Of a stretch of DNA of 64,000 bases, positions 10,076-21,345 are shown piece after piece. The notes beneath the pieces are model-generated. The model was not told the origin of the DNA. It did not search any database and saw only the letters and a program-made list of their open reading frames with translations. The DNA lies in the NCBI GenBank assembly GCA_033807775.1, contig CM066325.1:18781301-18845300 (forward strand). The letters run 5' to 3'. This DNA is from Saussurea involucrata (lineage: Eukaryota; Streptophyta; Magnoliopsida; Asterales; Asteraceae). Each line of letters starts with the position of its first letter. The first letter of the stretch is position 1. A program made the position numbers and the translations under genes.

Positions 10076-10770
10076 CTAGAAAATGTAGAAGTAGATGAGA
10101 ATGCAGTTGTATAGCTAGATGAATTCGTCCCCCTGCTCGAGGTAGGAGTATGCCTTTATATAGGTTTCACCGGTCATTAATGTGTCTTGATGGCTTGATT
10201 TTATAACCGTTGTCGGGCCTTTAATGTGCTTTGATGATTGGTTTTGTAACCGTCGTCGACTCTTTAATGTCATTAAGAGCTCGTCCGTTACTAACCGTTT
10301 GTGCCATGAATGCTCGTAGACCTGCATTAATGAACAAAGGAAACAGTTGTCGACCATTAAGGGTTAGTGAAATCATAAGACCGTCTTAAGTTCTGTACGT
10401 TGGTCTTACAGAGCATACGACCGTCGCCGGAATATAAGACCATGTATATGACTGTAAATATCTTGTAAGACCTTATCTTAGTATAGGAATGGTCTTATGA
10501 AAATGTCATAAGATTAGGTCGTAAAACCACTAAGTCGTTTAGACCAGGATGACGATGTCGCAGGATTAGGTCGTAAGACCAGAGCGATATAAGACCGATG
10601 ACAGGAGATTGTCGACGTAAGACCGACGAGTCGTAACTGGCGACACGTAACTGGTGACGTAAGACTAGTAACGTTTGACTAGTAGCATAAGACTAGTGAC
10701 GTAAGACTAGCGATATGCGACGTGCGACACATGATGTGCGACACGTGACGTGCGATCATTAGACGTAAAA
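10076..10770 (-). mobile_element. truncated LTR with TATA-type promoter
   Basis: On the minus strand the stretch holds a CCTATATAAAGG promoter (10154-10165), then a short R/U5-like segment ending at 10076. Its upstream part is rich in short repeats of GTAAGAC(C/T), GACGT and CGACACGTGACG. This composition fits the LTR of another retrotransposon (perhaps a Tat/Athila type), truncated at both sides. No PBS or coding part remains. Confidence 0.5.
10154..10165 (-). promoter_or_regulatory. LTR TATA box
   Basis: CCTATATAAAGG on the minus strand, the only promoter-like motif in this LTR fragment. Confidence 0.5.
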
Positions 10771-10904
10771 TGACTATTGACCCAATATGTCTTTTAATAA
10801 CCAATTATCGTGTGTCGGGGATATGGCAATAATGGGTGTTACCTTTGTCGGTCTGGAGAATTTCTCAAGTCGGTCGAGGGTGTGATTTTTTACCCAAACA
10901 AGTA

Positions 10905-11104
10905 TAACGTGTATTTGATGTTTTATAAGAGAATTATATTTTATTTTGATGTTATATTTGTAAAACATAAGTCTGTTCCAGCATGTTCCATGGGGTGGGG
11001 GTGGAACATGTCTGTTCCTGTTTGTTCCACATAAAAGTCCTGCCAAACGTGAGACAGTGATCTTTGTTTAGTCTTGTTATGACTTATGTGTACCAAATGC
11101 GCCC
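10905..11104. mobile_element. Tourist-like MITE fragment
   Basis: The fragment shares GTGTATTTGATGTTTTATAA, the CATGGGGTGGGGGTGGAACATG core and the terminal TACCAAATGCGCCC with the intact copy at 37464-37848. The left terminus is missing. Confidence 0.7.
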
Positions 11105-11194
11105 TCACTGTTTTGGTCATTAGGTCACAATTGAAAAGGATTTTGATTCCATTCCATTCCATTATTCTCAAAAAAAAACAAAATAATCCTCATA

Positions 11195-11380
11195 TCCCTC
11201 TTGATTTAACCAAATCACCGTCGACCACCATCGATCTGAACCCATCGCCAACCACCATCTATTTGAACCCACCGCGCGTCGTCGATCTAAACCACCACTT
11301 ACCTTAACCACCGTCGAGTTGAACCGTTGCCATCCATCGCCAACCTGAACCACCACTGACCACCGTCAATCTGAACCATT
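11195..11380. repeat. degenerate ACCACCGTCGATCTGAACC repeat
   Basis: A degenerate tandem repeat of 15-20 bp units (ACCACC, GTCGA/ATCTGAACC, ATCGCC) runs for about 185 bp. It is probably the inside of a decayed MITE. The following A+T-rich 11381-11800 shows nothing recognisable. Confidence 0.55.
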
Positions 11381-11800
11381 TCATAACTTGTTGAGTTTAT
11401 AATATTTTAGTACATTGTTTACGAAAATGAAGAAAAAAAGTTAAAATCTCCAAATACACACAACTCCACATAATTTATCTATTTTATAGATTCAACTATT
11501 AATTATAATTAGAACATTAATACATTTAAGTTAGATATGTAATTAAATGAATAGGTAGAAAAAAACCATAATAGAAAAAAACCATAAGAATACTCCTATA
11601 CATCTTTCTACCAACATTTGATTTTGGAGGGGCCTTTAAGTTTAGATTTTTTTCTCTCTTTTTCATACTTTCTTCATTTAAAAAAAGTTTTAATTGATTT
11701 GTTGGAGGAAAAAATGATTAAAAAAAAGCTCTAAAAAGTATATTTTATAAATTTTAAATAATATGGTAGATATGTTCTTATGAAGTGCTTAAGAAAGTAA

Positions 11801-12620
11801 GAGCATCTTCAATAATAGCTTGAACAAAATTTAAAGAAGGCTTGAACATAACTTGACTATTGGAAAAAAGATTTGAGGATGACTTTAGCTATTAAACACT
11901 TGAGGTTTGTCAAGTCTTTGAAAAATAATTGTGAGAGGCAAAAAAGAGAAAAAGTATAATATGGTGGGCCCAATTTTTTTTAATATATTTTTATTTGTCA
12001 AGTCTTTGAGACTATGTTTATTCACAAACCAAACCAAACCAATCTTTATTAAAAAATTAATTTCTCTCTCTTCCACCTATCCGATCTTCAATTTCAATCA
12101 AATCTAACTTTTTTATACTTTATTCACAATCCAAACCAATCTTAAAAATTATATTATAAAAATTATATATTTAATATTTTAGAATATATATATATATATC
12201 TTTTAACTTTAAATAAAAATAATTTCATCAACATTGTCAAAAGATTGGTGTGTTGAAAATATGTCAAGATTGGTCTCTATTTGTAGGAAATTGAAAAATG
12301 TGAATTTTGGTATATTTTTTAATTTTTAATTTTTTTATTAAAATTATCTTTTTAATCAGATAAGTTTTATCTTAATAAAATCTAAACCAACCAATTAGAT
12401 TTTACAACCAATTTATATCATTTATCTAAAAAATATTATTTTATTAATAAAATACTCCCCAAACAAAGTTTGGGGCAGCAAACGGTTTGGGGGAGTTTGG
12501 TTTGCTATATATTAATTTTTCTTTTCTTTTAATTGAAAAGTTTTTGTCTTATTATAAAATAGTTTGGTTTGGTTTGTTGATGTGGACGGTCTGAGAAAAG
12601 GTTAACCATTGTGGATGCCC
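11801..12620. mobile_element. GAGCATC-type MITE
   Basis: The segment starts GAGCATCTTCAATAAT and ends CCATTGTGGATGCCC, imperfect terminal inverted repeats, with TAA on both sides as target duplication. The interior is A+T-rich and non-coding and may hold a second nested copy. TAA duplication plus GAGCATC ends fit a PIF/Harbinger-derived MITE. Confidence 0.65.
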
Positions 12621-12679
12621 TAATACAATAAAATAGACAATTAATTTAAACATTCGCATCAGTAAATGTTTCAAGATTA

Positions 12680-12962
12680 GAGCATCTTCAATGCAAAAGT
12701 CTTTCATAGTTTTTTACTATTACAAAAAGGCTTTCAAAGGGTTTTTTGGCATTACAGTGAAAAGCTTTTTGGTGAAATGGTTGGTGTACACCAACCTGTT
12801 TTTGCAATAGCTTTTTAGTAAAAAAGTTAATTAAAAGGCTTTTGGTAAAGATTTTGCTTTGGAGAAGGTTTTTGTGAATAGGTTTTTGATAAAAATAAGT
12901 TAGTAGAAATCTATGTGTTAAAAGTAAAAGGTTTTTTAATAGGTTAACCATTGTGGATGGTC
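12680..12962. mobile_element. GAGCATC-type MITE
   Basis: A 283-bp copy with ends GAGCATCTTCAATG and CCATTGTGGATGGTC, flanked by TTA on both sides. It has no coding capacity; ORFs through it are chance. Confidence 0.75.
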
Positions 12963-13097
12963 TTAGTATGTTACCCGTCAAAAATAATAAAATATAATAT
13001 AAAAATTATGAAACTTGGTTCTATAAAATTAAAAAGAAAATTGATGCTTTGTTAGATTAGTTGAGGAAAAAGTTATTTGATGGCTTTTGGCTTACAT

Positions 13098-15745
13098 TTT
13101 TTTTTGAAAAGCAAGACAAACTTTTATTACCAAACAACCATACAAGCAGAGCAAAAGTCACAGCAACCCACGAAAACCAAACCGAACAAAACCGACGTCG
13201 GTTTGCAAGAGATAAACCGACACAAGGTATACGAGCGAAACAAACTACTAATTAAGCACTCTGATAAGCACAGACCTCTGTCAGGGACAGCGGCTTAATG
13301 ACGCCGTCGCTGCCCCCACACAGACGCAACAGCACCAAGAACACCTGGGATAAAACAGCTTAATGCGACGGTCGCTGTCCCCAAACAGACAGCAGCTTAA
13401 TGGTACTGCTTAATCCACGCAGCTGCGCTATACCAGCAACCATTCAGCCATTGTTCGATCATAATCCTTCCAGCCCCTCGGTCTTGTTCCTCTTCACCCC
13501 TTATCACCGCAGAACATTCCTCGGAGATGCTAACCATACCGTCCAGTCGATCCTCTTACCCTGCATTCGCGTCGTTATCCATTCGAAGCTCTTCCGTTGG
13601 AACTCGAAAAATAGTTCATCCATTTTCTCTCCCTATTTTCAAACACTAGGCGATTCCGCTGTGCCCATAGAAGATATATGAACGCCCACACCACCTCCGT
13701 CCATAGTTTAGGGCAACTTTCGTCACCCCCCGTCCCGCTGCCATAATCTAACAGTTCATTTACCGAGTTGACATTCCGAAGATCTACGTTCCACCAATTT
13801 GCAACCGCTTGCCACATCTTTTCACGTCCTCACAATGGAAAATAGCGTGATCTACCGACTTTATCTCTACCGAGCACCTTGGACACATAATTGAATCCAA
13901 ATCTACCCCCATTTTTCCTAATACCTCTATACATGGCAGTCTTCCCAGCCTCCTTCGCCATGCAAGGACTCCAATTTTTTTTTGAACAAGTCTTGACCAT
14001 CTTGTTTCCAAGCCATCAGTACTCGAGCTCGTCATTTTTTCTTCTATCATATTCTTCAACTCTCCTATAGAGAATTCACCATCTGTTCCGAGCAGCCATT
14101 TGGTTTTGTCGTTTTCGCGTGCGATCGGCCTCCATTCCTGTAACAGAGATCTTAAGGCATCAAACTCACCCTCCTCCCTCCCCCTCGGAGCCCTTCTCCA
14201 CTCCCAATTCCACCTCCAATCATCCCCCACCCACCCCCCTCTCTCCGCGACCGACACTTCTTTATTAGATTCAAGGTACCATAGTCTTTTAAACCTCTCA
14301 GCCATCACCACGTCCGATAGCCACCTGTCCGACCAAAAGTTTGTATCACTCCCACTCCCCACCTCTTTTCTAAAGGAGGATTTAAAATCTATCCCCACCT
14401 CTTCCAACTCTTTACCCACTTTTACTATACCACGCCACACCGAACTGCCCCCCACAATTCTATCTACCCTTCCCCCAAGACCCCCATCCGAACCATATAT
14501 ACTTTTTACCACCGTCACCCATAATGCTTCTTTCTCACACAAGAATCTTCACCACCACTTTCCCAACAATCCCCAATTCGCTATTTGTAGACTCCCCACC
14601 CCTAAACCTCCTCTCTTGAAATCTCTCAAAACTCTCTCCCATTTCACCCATGCCACCCCTCTACTAGAGTTTGTCCCACGGTCCCCCCTCCCCAAAAGAA
14701 GTTTCGTCGCACTCTCTCTAAGTCACTGATCACTCCTCTCGGGGCGCGAAAAAGCGAAAAGTAGTACAAGGGCAAACTACCGAGAACCGTTTTAACCAAC
14801 GTCAATCTACCCCCAAACGACAACATTCTAGCTTTCCAAGTTCCCAATCTTTTGTGCATCTTTTCCGCCACGGTCTTCCAACTTTCGATTCTATTTATAT
14901 TCGTTCCCACCGGGAGCCCAAGGTAAGTAAACGACAACGAGCCCCATCCACATCCAACTTCATTTGACCAAGATTGGATTTCTTCTTCATTTACCCCCAC
15001 CCCGTATATCTTGCTTTTGGACATATTAATCCTTAAGCCGGACACCATATGAAAACAGCTTAAAATCTTTATAAGATTTTTAAAATTATGTGGGCACCAC
15101 TTACTGAAAAAATTGCGTCATCCGCATATTGCAAATGGGACACCTCCACTTCCTCCGTTCCTACCGCGACCCCTTAAAAAACACCCTTTTCTTTTGCTTC
15201 CTTCAACAACACATTGAGACATTCCGCAACCACCAAGAATAGGAACGGTGCTAGTGGATCACCTTGCCGAAGTCCTTTCTTCATTTTAAATTCTTTTGTA
15301 GGAGATCCATTCACCAAAACCGATACCGAGGCGGATTCTATACACATTTGAATCCATTTGCACCACTTGTTCCCGAAACCCATTGCCTTTAAAGCATCCA
15401 ACAAAAACGGCCATTCCACACTATCGTAGGCCTTCTCAAAATCAACCTTGAACACCATACCTTTTTTCTTCGACCTTCGTAAGTCCTCCACCACTTCATT
15501 AGCAATCAAAATGCCATCTAGGATGTATCTCCCCCTTAAAAAAGCCGATTGCGTTTCCCCTATGATGTTCCTTATACATTTCTTTAGCCTTTCCGCCAAT
15601 GCTTTCGCGATTATTTTATAGAATATACCAATGAGACTTATCGGTCTAAACTCGTTTAGTCCGATCGGGTTTAAATTCTTTGTAATCGTTTAAATTCTTT
15701 GGAATTAGTGTTATGAACGAAGCATTACAGGCCACCGGTGAGTGG
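13098..15745 (-). mobile_element. L1-type LINE, 5' truncated and frameshifted
   Basis: The coding part reads right to left and ends near 13560. A 3' untranslated part follows, with a short poly(A) seen as poly(T) at 13097-13105. Only the reverse transcriptase onward remains; the ORF1 and endonuclease regions are absent, as is usual for a 5'-truncated LINE insertion. Several frameshifts and stops show that it is dead. Confidence 0.85.
13560..15745 (-). pseudogene. LINE reverse transcriptase and C-terminal zinc-binding region
   Basis: From the right, the order is NASFITLIPK near 15725, LNEFRPISLIG near 15630, the segment 15599-15174 with VDFEKAYDSVEW and LRQGDPLAPFLF, then the catalytic YADD at 15117-15128. 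The thumb region follows at 15048-14644 (FTYLGLPVG, WKARMLSFGGRLTLVK). The zf-RVT domain is at 14542-13784 (WRRRLGRLPC, MCPRCSVEIKSVDHAIFHC), then a tail at 13817-13575 (WWNVDLRN, WAQRNRLVFENRE). This order is the plant L1-clade ORF2 C-terminal half. A direct duplication of GATTACAAAGAATTTAAAC near 15670-15705 accounts for one frameshift. No functional enzyme can be made. Confidence 0.88.
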
Positions 15746-16480
15746 GTTTTCAGATCCAAAATCAATTACATAATACCTTCCTCTTCAACCCAGAATACCT
15801 TCCTCTTCGACCAGAAGGTATTTGACCCTTTCCTTCTTTCTTCGATTCTACTCTTTTCCTTGCCTTTTCAGTTCCAAAATCAATTGTTTTTGAAGTACAT
15901 TTGTTGTGAGGAAGACGGTATCAGTGAGTGGCTGGAATACGGGTGACAACAATGAGAGGTGCTGGACAAACCAAAGGAATCGAATCAGAGGGATAAATTG
16001 GAACGGGAAGCATGTCTGGACTCTGGACATGAAGCAAACAGGTAGTGCCTTTTCTGAGACAACAAGAGGAGCAGATCCATGGAGAGGAAAAAGGAGATGG
16101 AGATGAGAAAAGAGATGAGACGAAGAGGAAGGGAGGAGTAAAGGGGAATAAATGGGTTGAATAACAGTTGAGTCCAAAGGACATGAGTTTTCTAGCTGAC
16201 CAATTCAGCAATTGTCTGACCGAATAAGCCGTTACCGAACACTTGCATATGGCTGTGCGAATAAGCCATATCCACCATACAGCCCATTAAGCTGCAAACG
16301 AACATCCCCTTAATCATTCTGACCACTTACTCATTCAGCACCAAACCATTCAGCAATTGCCAAACAGTCCCTCACTTGAAATGATAAATAAAATATTTCT
16401 TAAAATAATCGAGGTGACTCAAAATGATGGCACGAAACACTCGAATATGATCTCCCACTCTAACGTCGATATTATTTTTT
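15746..16480. other. unassigned stretch
   Basis: I recognise no gene. The part 16200-16375 contains words such as CATTCAGCA, AATTGCCAAACAG and CTTAATCATTCTGACC that resemble the ends of hAT-type MITEs, and similar words occur at 13260-13450 beyond the LINE. The LINE may therefore have landed in such an element. Confidence 0.35.
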
Positions 16481-16699
16481 TAATTGAGATCTGCTTTTAG
16501 ATCTATTTTTTTTTTACTATTTTTGCCATATAATATGAGCTGTTTTTGGATTAAATTCAATAAATACAATGCTATTTTTTTAAATTTCCTTTTTATTAAT
16601 AATCATTACAAAATATTTATAATTTTTTATCACAAGTTTATTTGTTTTATGTTATTGAAGGGACATTTTACATTTTTTAATCATTAGTTAAAAAAATAC

Positions 16700-17073
16700 A
16701 ATGTTTTAAAAGCATCCATGTACGTCTTGCAAGACCCCTTGCAAGATGTAAACATTCACACGCGTTTTGCAAAAGCTCTTGCAAGATAACATGACATGTC
16801 ATGTGTCTTGCAAGGTCTTGCAAAACTACCATGATCTTGCTAATTGTGAAAGGCCTTTCAACCAATATAATATATTAAACAAAATTATTTATTAATTTAA
16901 TTAGTTAGTTTGTTTATTTAAATATTAGTTATTATAATTATTTATATTATAATTTATTAGTTTAGAAAGTAGTTTGGTCTTGCATGTGTGTAGAAGGTGT
17001 TATTGTAAAGCTGATGTGACACTTTAGAAATGAGTAAGGTCTTGCAGGTGTGTAGATGGTCTAAGTATGTTGT
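16700..17073. mobile_element. probable MITE rich in CTTGCAAG palindromes
   Basis: The left part (16700-16850) repeats CTTGCAAG and TTGCAAGA seven or more times, and the right end carries GGTCTTGCAGGTGTGTAGATGGTCTA, an imperfect inverted match to the left end. No target duplication could be fixed. The A+T-rich flanks 16480-16700 and 17074-17310 show nothing else. Confidence 0.4.
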
Positions 17074-17310
17074 ATGCATGATAATTGAATAACAGAAAGA
17101 TTTTTAATAAAACCAAATTAATAAACATGTATACCAACAGGCCAGATAATTAAATTTACAAGCGAAGTTTATTGCAAAAACATTTTTTTGGGCGAAGAAA
17201 TACGATGTTGTAATTTTTTTAAGACGAAGAGAGCAATAAATATTTAATTAAAAATCAAGTTTTATTATACAATTTATTTAGAAAAACACAGTACTTTTAT
17301 ATTATTTTTT

Positions 17311-17677
17311 GGGAAATTAATTAAAATGCCACAAGTTTGAAAGGGACTTACCAAAATACCCCAAAAAATTAATTTCTTACCAAAATACCCTTTTTCCCCG
17401 CGATAAGAGCCCCGCGATCGCGGGCAGGGACCAATTGTGAAATTTTTTGCAAGATATATTTACATTTTCAGTCCCTGACCCCCCGCGATCGAGGCCCGTG
17501 ATGGCCCGCTATGGGGACTGAAAGTGTAAATAATCTTGCAAAATTTTACACTTTCAGTCCCTGCCCGCTATAGAGGGCTCCCTCCGCGGAAAAAAAATGA
17601 CATTTTGGTAAACTTTTCATTTGTTTGGGTATTTTGGTAACTCACTTTCAAACTTGTGGCATTTTAATTAATTTCCC
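17311..17677. mobile_element. MULE-type MITE with GC-rich core
   Basis: Terminal inverted repeats of about 45 bp begin GGGAAATTAATTAAAATGCC and match the complement of the right end. The flanks TTATTTTTT and TTATTGTTT agree at eight of nine positions, a 9-bp target duplication as in Mutator-like elements. The core holds CCCCGCGATCGCGGG and two CAGTCCCTG segments in inverted arrangement. It is non-coding. Confidence 0.8.
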
Positions 17678-18593
17678 TTATTGTTTATATAATTGCATAT
17701 TTTTTAGAAATAGAAGTTGTATATAAATTTAATTTAATTCAAGACAAAAGTATAAATGAGGCTTATTTTCCAAAGCAAAAAAGACCGATTTTCATTTTTT
17801 TTAATTTCTTGTAATTTAGAGACAGAAGTTGAAGCTTTGAAGGGTTAAATGGACATTTTGCTGGGGTGGTAATTTTTTCTCTAAAATCAACTCACAGAAG
17901 CGTACAAAGGTTGGATGGAAGTATAGACGGAATGTTGACATTCAAATATCAACCCAAGTGGGGGTTGGTGAGAGTAAAAGACCATCTTACCCTTCTCAAC
18001 CACCCAAATCCACCAACCACGAAAGAAAGATTTTCCAACTTAGAAAATGACATGATGATAACACAATTGGTTCATAGAATCAATCTCGTAATAAGTCAAT
18101 GTAAGGTGACAAAGTATATTGAGTTTGTAAAATATATAAATGGTTATTTAGGTAAGTTTTTATTAGTAAAATATATAAATGTAAGGTGACTCAGTCTCGT
18201 CTCATCCAGTCTGCGTGCCAAACGCTAACTAAAAGATTTCTTACCATCAAAATAAATTGTTGACAAGTGTTTATCCTTAAATAAGCATTTACCCTGTAAG
18301 AGTCACTACCCTCATTTACCGGGTAAAACTTTCGATCCTCACTTTATCATTTGCTGAGTAAATTTTTTGTGGTCCTTACTATTATCGGCCAGTAAGATAA
18401 ATGATCTGGTAAACGATTACCCACTAGATGTTTGGTAAGCAACTTCTTAGCTCATTTGTTAGTTTTTTGTTCTTATTCATTTACTTCATGTGTTATATAT
18501 TGTATATATGTAATATTTTTTTATGAATATCATCATCTTGAACATATTGTATATCTTTTTTTTGTTGTTAAAGCCCTTGATGCATGCCTCTTA
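17678..18593. other. unassigned A+T-rich stretch
   Basis: No gene is visible. The part 18240-18430 has repeated TTACC, GGTAA and CTTACCA words reminiscent of the MITE at 47108-47377, but ends and target duplication could not be found. Confidence 0.35.
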
Positions 18594-18929
18594 GGCCATC
18601 CGTACCCGGCTCGGGATGCCTTCGGGCTCAGCGGGAATGGGCTACGGCCCTTGCGGGGATGGCGGGGCGGGATGGATTCCGGGTTCGGGATCCCGATTCA
18701 TCCCGAAGAGTTATTAAAAAAAATATTTTTAATTTAATTTTTAAAAATAATGCCGTTGAACGGCTCTTTGTAAACAAAAATAAATAAATTTTTTTCTCAA
18801 TTTAATCCCACTATATATTTAACCCTCAACCTCTTATTTCTCACACCTCTCAAACTCTCTAAAATTCTCTCAACCTCTTATTTTTCACACCTCTCAAACT
18901 CTCTCAAATTCTCTCAACCTCTTATTTTT

Positions 18930-19025
18930 CGAGAAGTCATAAACCGGGACACTCATAATAACCTTCGGTCGGATTTGGTCGAACATATTTGGCGTATCCA
19001 AGTTCCCAACAATGACGACGAGTAG
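18930..19025 (+). pseudogene. C-terminal remnant of a Harbinger transposase
   Basis: The frame reads REVINRDTHNNLRSDLVEHI, then WRIQVPNNDDE and a stop at 19023-19025. The core LRSDLVEHIW is the conserved extreme C-terminus of plant PIF/Harbinger DDE nucleases, just after the last catalytic acidic residue. Nothing upstream in frame resembles the DDE core, so only about 31 residues remain. The inner copy at 19209-19814 lacks this segment, meaning that it was lost in that derivative. Confidence 0.75.
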
Positions 19026-19208
19026 ATTTTTAAATTTATTTTGTAATTTTTATTTTTAATGAATGATATGAATTTTAATTTTTATTATTTATCTTATTTT
19101 TATTTATTAAAAAATATATAAATATTTTTATTTTGTTAAATAATTAAATGTATAAATAAAAGAATTAAAATAAATGAGGTGGCAAAAAGGTTTGAGGGAA
19201 TGGGGTAA

Positions 19209-19814
19209 GGCCATCCGTAGCCGGCGCGGGATGGGTTCGGGCTCAGCGGGAATGGGCTACGGGCTCAGCGGGATGCGGGGTGCGGGATGGATTCCGGGTT
19301 CGGGATCCCGATTCATCCCGAAGGTTTATTAAAAAACAATTATTTAATTTTTAAAAATCATGCCGTTGAACGGCTCTTTGTAAAAAAAAAATCTCAATTT
19401 AATCCCACTATATATTTAACCCTCAACCTCTTATTTCTCACACCTCTCAAACTCTCTAAAATTCTCTCAACCTCTTATTTTTCACACCTCCCAAACTCTC
19501 TCAAATTCTCTCAACCTCTTATTTCTCATACCTCTCAAACTCTCTAAAATTCTCTCAACCTCTTTAATGAATGGTATGAATTTTTATTTTTATTATTTAT
19601 CTTATTTTTATTTATTAAAAAATATATAAATATTTTTATTTTGTTAAATAATTAAATGTATAAATAAAAGAATTAAAATAAATGAGGTGGCAAAAGGGTT
19701 TGAGGGAATGGGGTAAGGGTGTTTAGGGATTGAGTGAGGGATTGAGAAAAGCTGATGTGGCGCTGATGTGGAGATGAAATATTTGAAAGATTCCCGAATG
19801 AGGTACCGATGGCC
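19209..19814. mobile_element. nested Harbinger-type MITE
   Basis: A 606-bp copy with ends GGCCATCCGTAG and GGTACCGATGGCC, flanked by TAA at 19206-19208 and 19815-19817. It has landed at the TAA in the sequence GGGGTAAGGGTGTTTAGG of its own relative. The same uninterrupted sequence is present inside the inserted copy, which proves the insertion point. Confidence 0.85.
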
Positions 19815-19919
19815 TAAGGGTGTTTAGGGATTGAGTGAGGGTTAGGAGGAAAGCTGATGTGGCGCTGACGTAGAGCTTGAATCTTTGAAAGATAGAGGGA
19901 TGGGGTACTGATGGCCTTA

Positions 19920-21050
19920 CGAGGGCGCGTTGGTCATAGTCTTGGTTATTTTTTTATTTAATTAATAGATTTGGTTCTTTAATCACCCTTTAATATGTTC
20001 GTAAAATTTAGGTTGGACTTTGGATAATGTAGTCCTTAATCTTGTTCATGAAATTAGGGTTAGGATATAAAGAATGTCCTATGTTCTTTGAGTTTTCTTC
20101 CGTGACCCACCGTTGAACTAGCAGCTCCCCTTTGATGGCGTTGCCAACACTAAAGGCATCTTCAATGGGTCACACTATATTTTACACCAAATGTCAAAAG
20201 TAGTGTAAAATTTAGTGTTGATAGTAAAACAGCTTTGATGAAGTATTTTGAATTTTTGTTCGGTTGGTTATCAGATTAGCCAAGAAACTCAAGAAGTGGA
20301 AAAATACATGGTTTGTGGTCGCGAACAAATAAGTCGTGGGGTGCGGGGCATAGGGAAAAGGTGGGGAGAAAGTTGGGCCTAAGTGGAGTTGGGCTTGTTT
20401 TCAAATAAACCTAACTTTTAGCCTTTTTCTTCATGTATTTTTTCACCAACCCATTCCTCTTATCTTTAATTTCAGTCATAACATTCATATCTTACCAAAT
20501 CGATATCTTATAGAACCTTTAAGAGATTGGGAGGTATTATTTGAGTCTTAGGGTTTGAAGTTCAAGAATCTACATCTTCTCCACCATCTTCTCACAATTG
20601 TTGTCCTTGCTTTAAGGTTTTCTTAATATCTCGTTTGCCAGTTCATTCTAATCCTTCTACCTTCTAAGCTTTTATACTTGTCAAAATACTTCATTTTTTG
20701 TCTCCTAGAACATCTTTCTTGGTGTATTTTACACATTCATGGATCTTGACAAATTTAGGCCATTTTAGGAGATCGGGGGGTACCTTTTTTGCTAATAGAT
20801 GTTGGATCTCAAGTCCCAACCTTTGGAAGCTAAAGATTTGGGTTTGAAACCTAGGTTTCACTTAACAGTTGTTTTGTAAAAAACTTGGTACATATCAAAA
20901 ATGTTTATTTTCGAGTCTTGAAGTGTTTACCTTAAGGTTTATCAAATGTTCTTGATAGATTTGCATCTTTTACATTTTTTGTTTTATAAAATCTTGAGAA
21001 GTATATATACATGTGTTTTTTTTTGGTCGTTTTGACAAATAAATCATAGT
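19920..21050. other. unassigned stretch
   Basis: No ORF or repeat that I can name. The part near 20155-20240 starts AAGGCATCTTCAATGGGTCACA and may be one end of a GAGCATC-type MITE. The sequence 20930-21050 next to the Copia remnant does not continue the Copia reading frame. Confidence 0.4.
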
Positions 21051-21051
21051 T

Positions 21052-21340
21052 TTGGGCTCTTTTAATTTTATAGGGCGCATAAGCGAGGAAGATTATGATC
21101 GCTGTTATTCTTGCCACAGGAGCAAATGTTTTATCATAGTCAATTTCATCCTCTTGACAATATCCTTGAGCCACCAGTCTGGATTTATTTCTGATGACAA
21201 TTCAATCTCATCCATCTTGTTTCGAAAGATCCATCTTGTTTCAATAATGGATTTTCCAAGAGGTTTTGGAAAAAGGTTTCGAACTTTGTTTCGCTCAAAT
21301 GGGAGTAATTTTCTTGCATGACATTTATCCAGCATGACAT
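21052..21340 (-). pseudogene. Copia reverse transcriptase remnant
   Basis: On the minus strand the fragment reads FERNKVRNLFPKPLGKSIIE, TRWIFRNKMDE and, after a frameshift, MAQGYCQEDEIDYDKTFAPV and ARITAIIIFLAYA. These are consecutive blocks of the Copia RVT_2 domain, before the catalytic YVDD, which is missing. The same frame continues on the other side of the element inserted at 21346-26083, where EPKKIED is encoded at 26095-26115. The reading direction and shared TTAAA duplicate show that one Copia copy was split. Confidence 0.88.
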
Positions 21341-21345
21341 TTAAA

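Larger units (their letters stand above)
18594..19916. mobile_element. PIF/Harbinger-derived element carrying a nested relative
   Basis: The outer element has terminal inverted repeats GGCCATCCGTACCC and GGGTACTGATGGCC with TTA on both sides (18591-18593, 19917-19919). Removing the inner copy at 19209-19814 and its TAA duplicate leaves about 714 bp. The left part is GC-rich; then come about three tandem units of CTCTCAAACTCTCTAAAATT and CTCTCAACCTCTTATT. A transposase C-terminal remnant lies at 18930-19025, so this is an internal-deletion derivative of an autonomous Harbinger element rather than a purely synthetic MITE. Confidence 0.8.

Noticed and set aside
14100..14729. 209-codon plus-strand ORF
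   Set aside because: It lies opposite the LINE zf-RVT region and has no domain of its own.
15713..16211. Several overlapping ORFs of 66-109 codons
   Set aside because: They overlap on both strands, resemble nothing and have no gene context.
18432..19547. GC-rich ORFs with DSGFGIPIHPE in two places
   Set aside because: The repetition comes from the two Harbinger-type copies.
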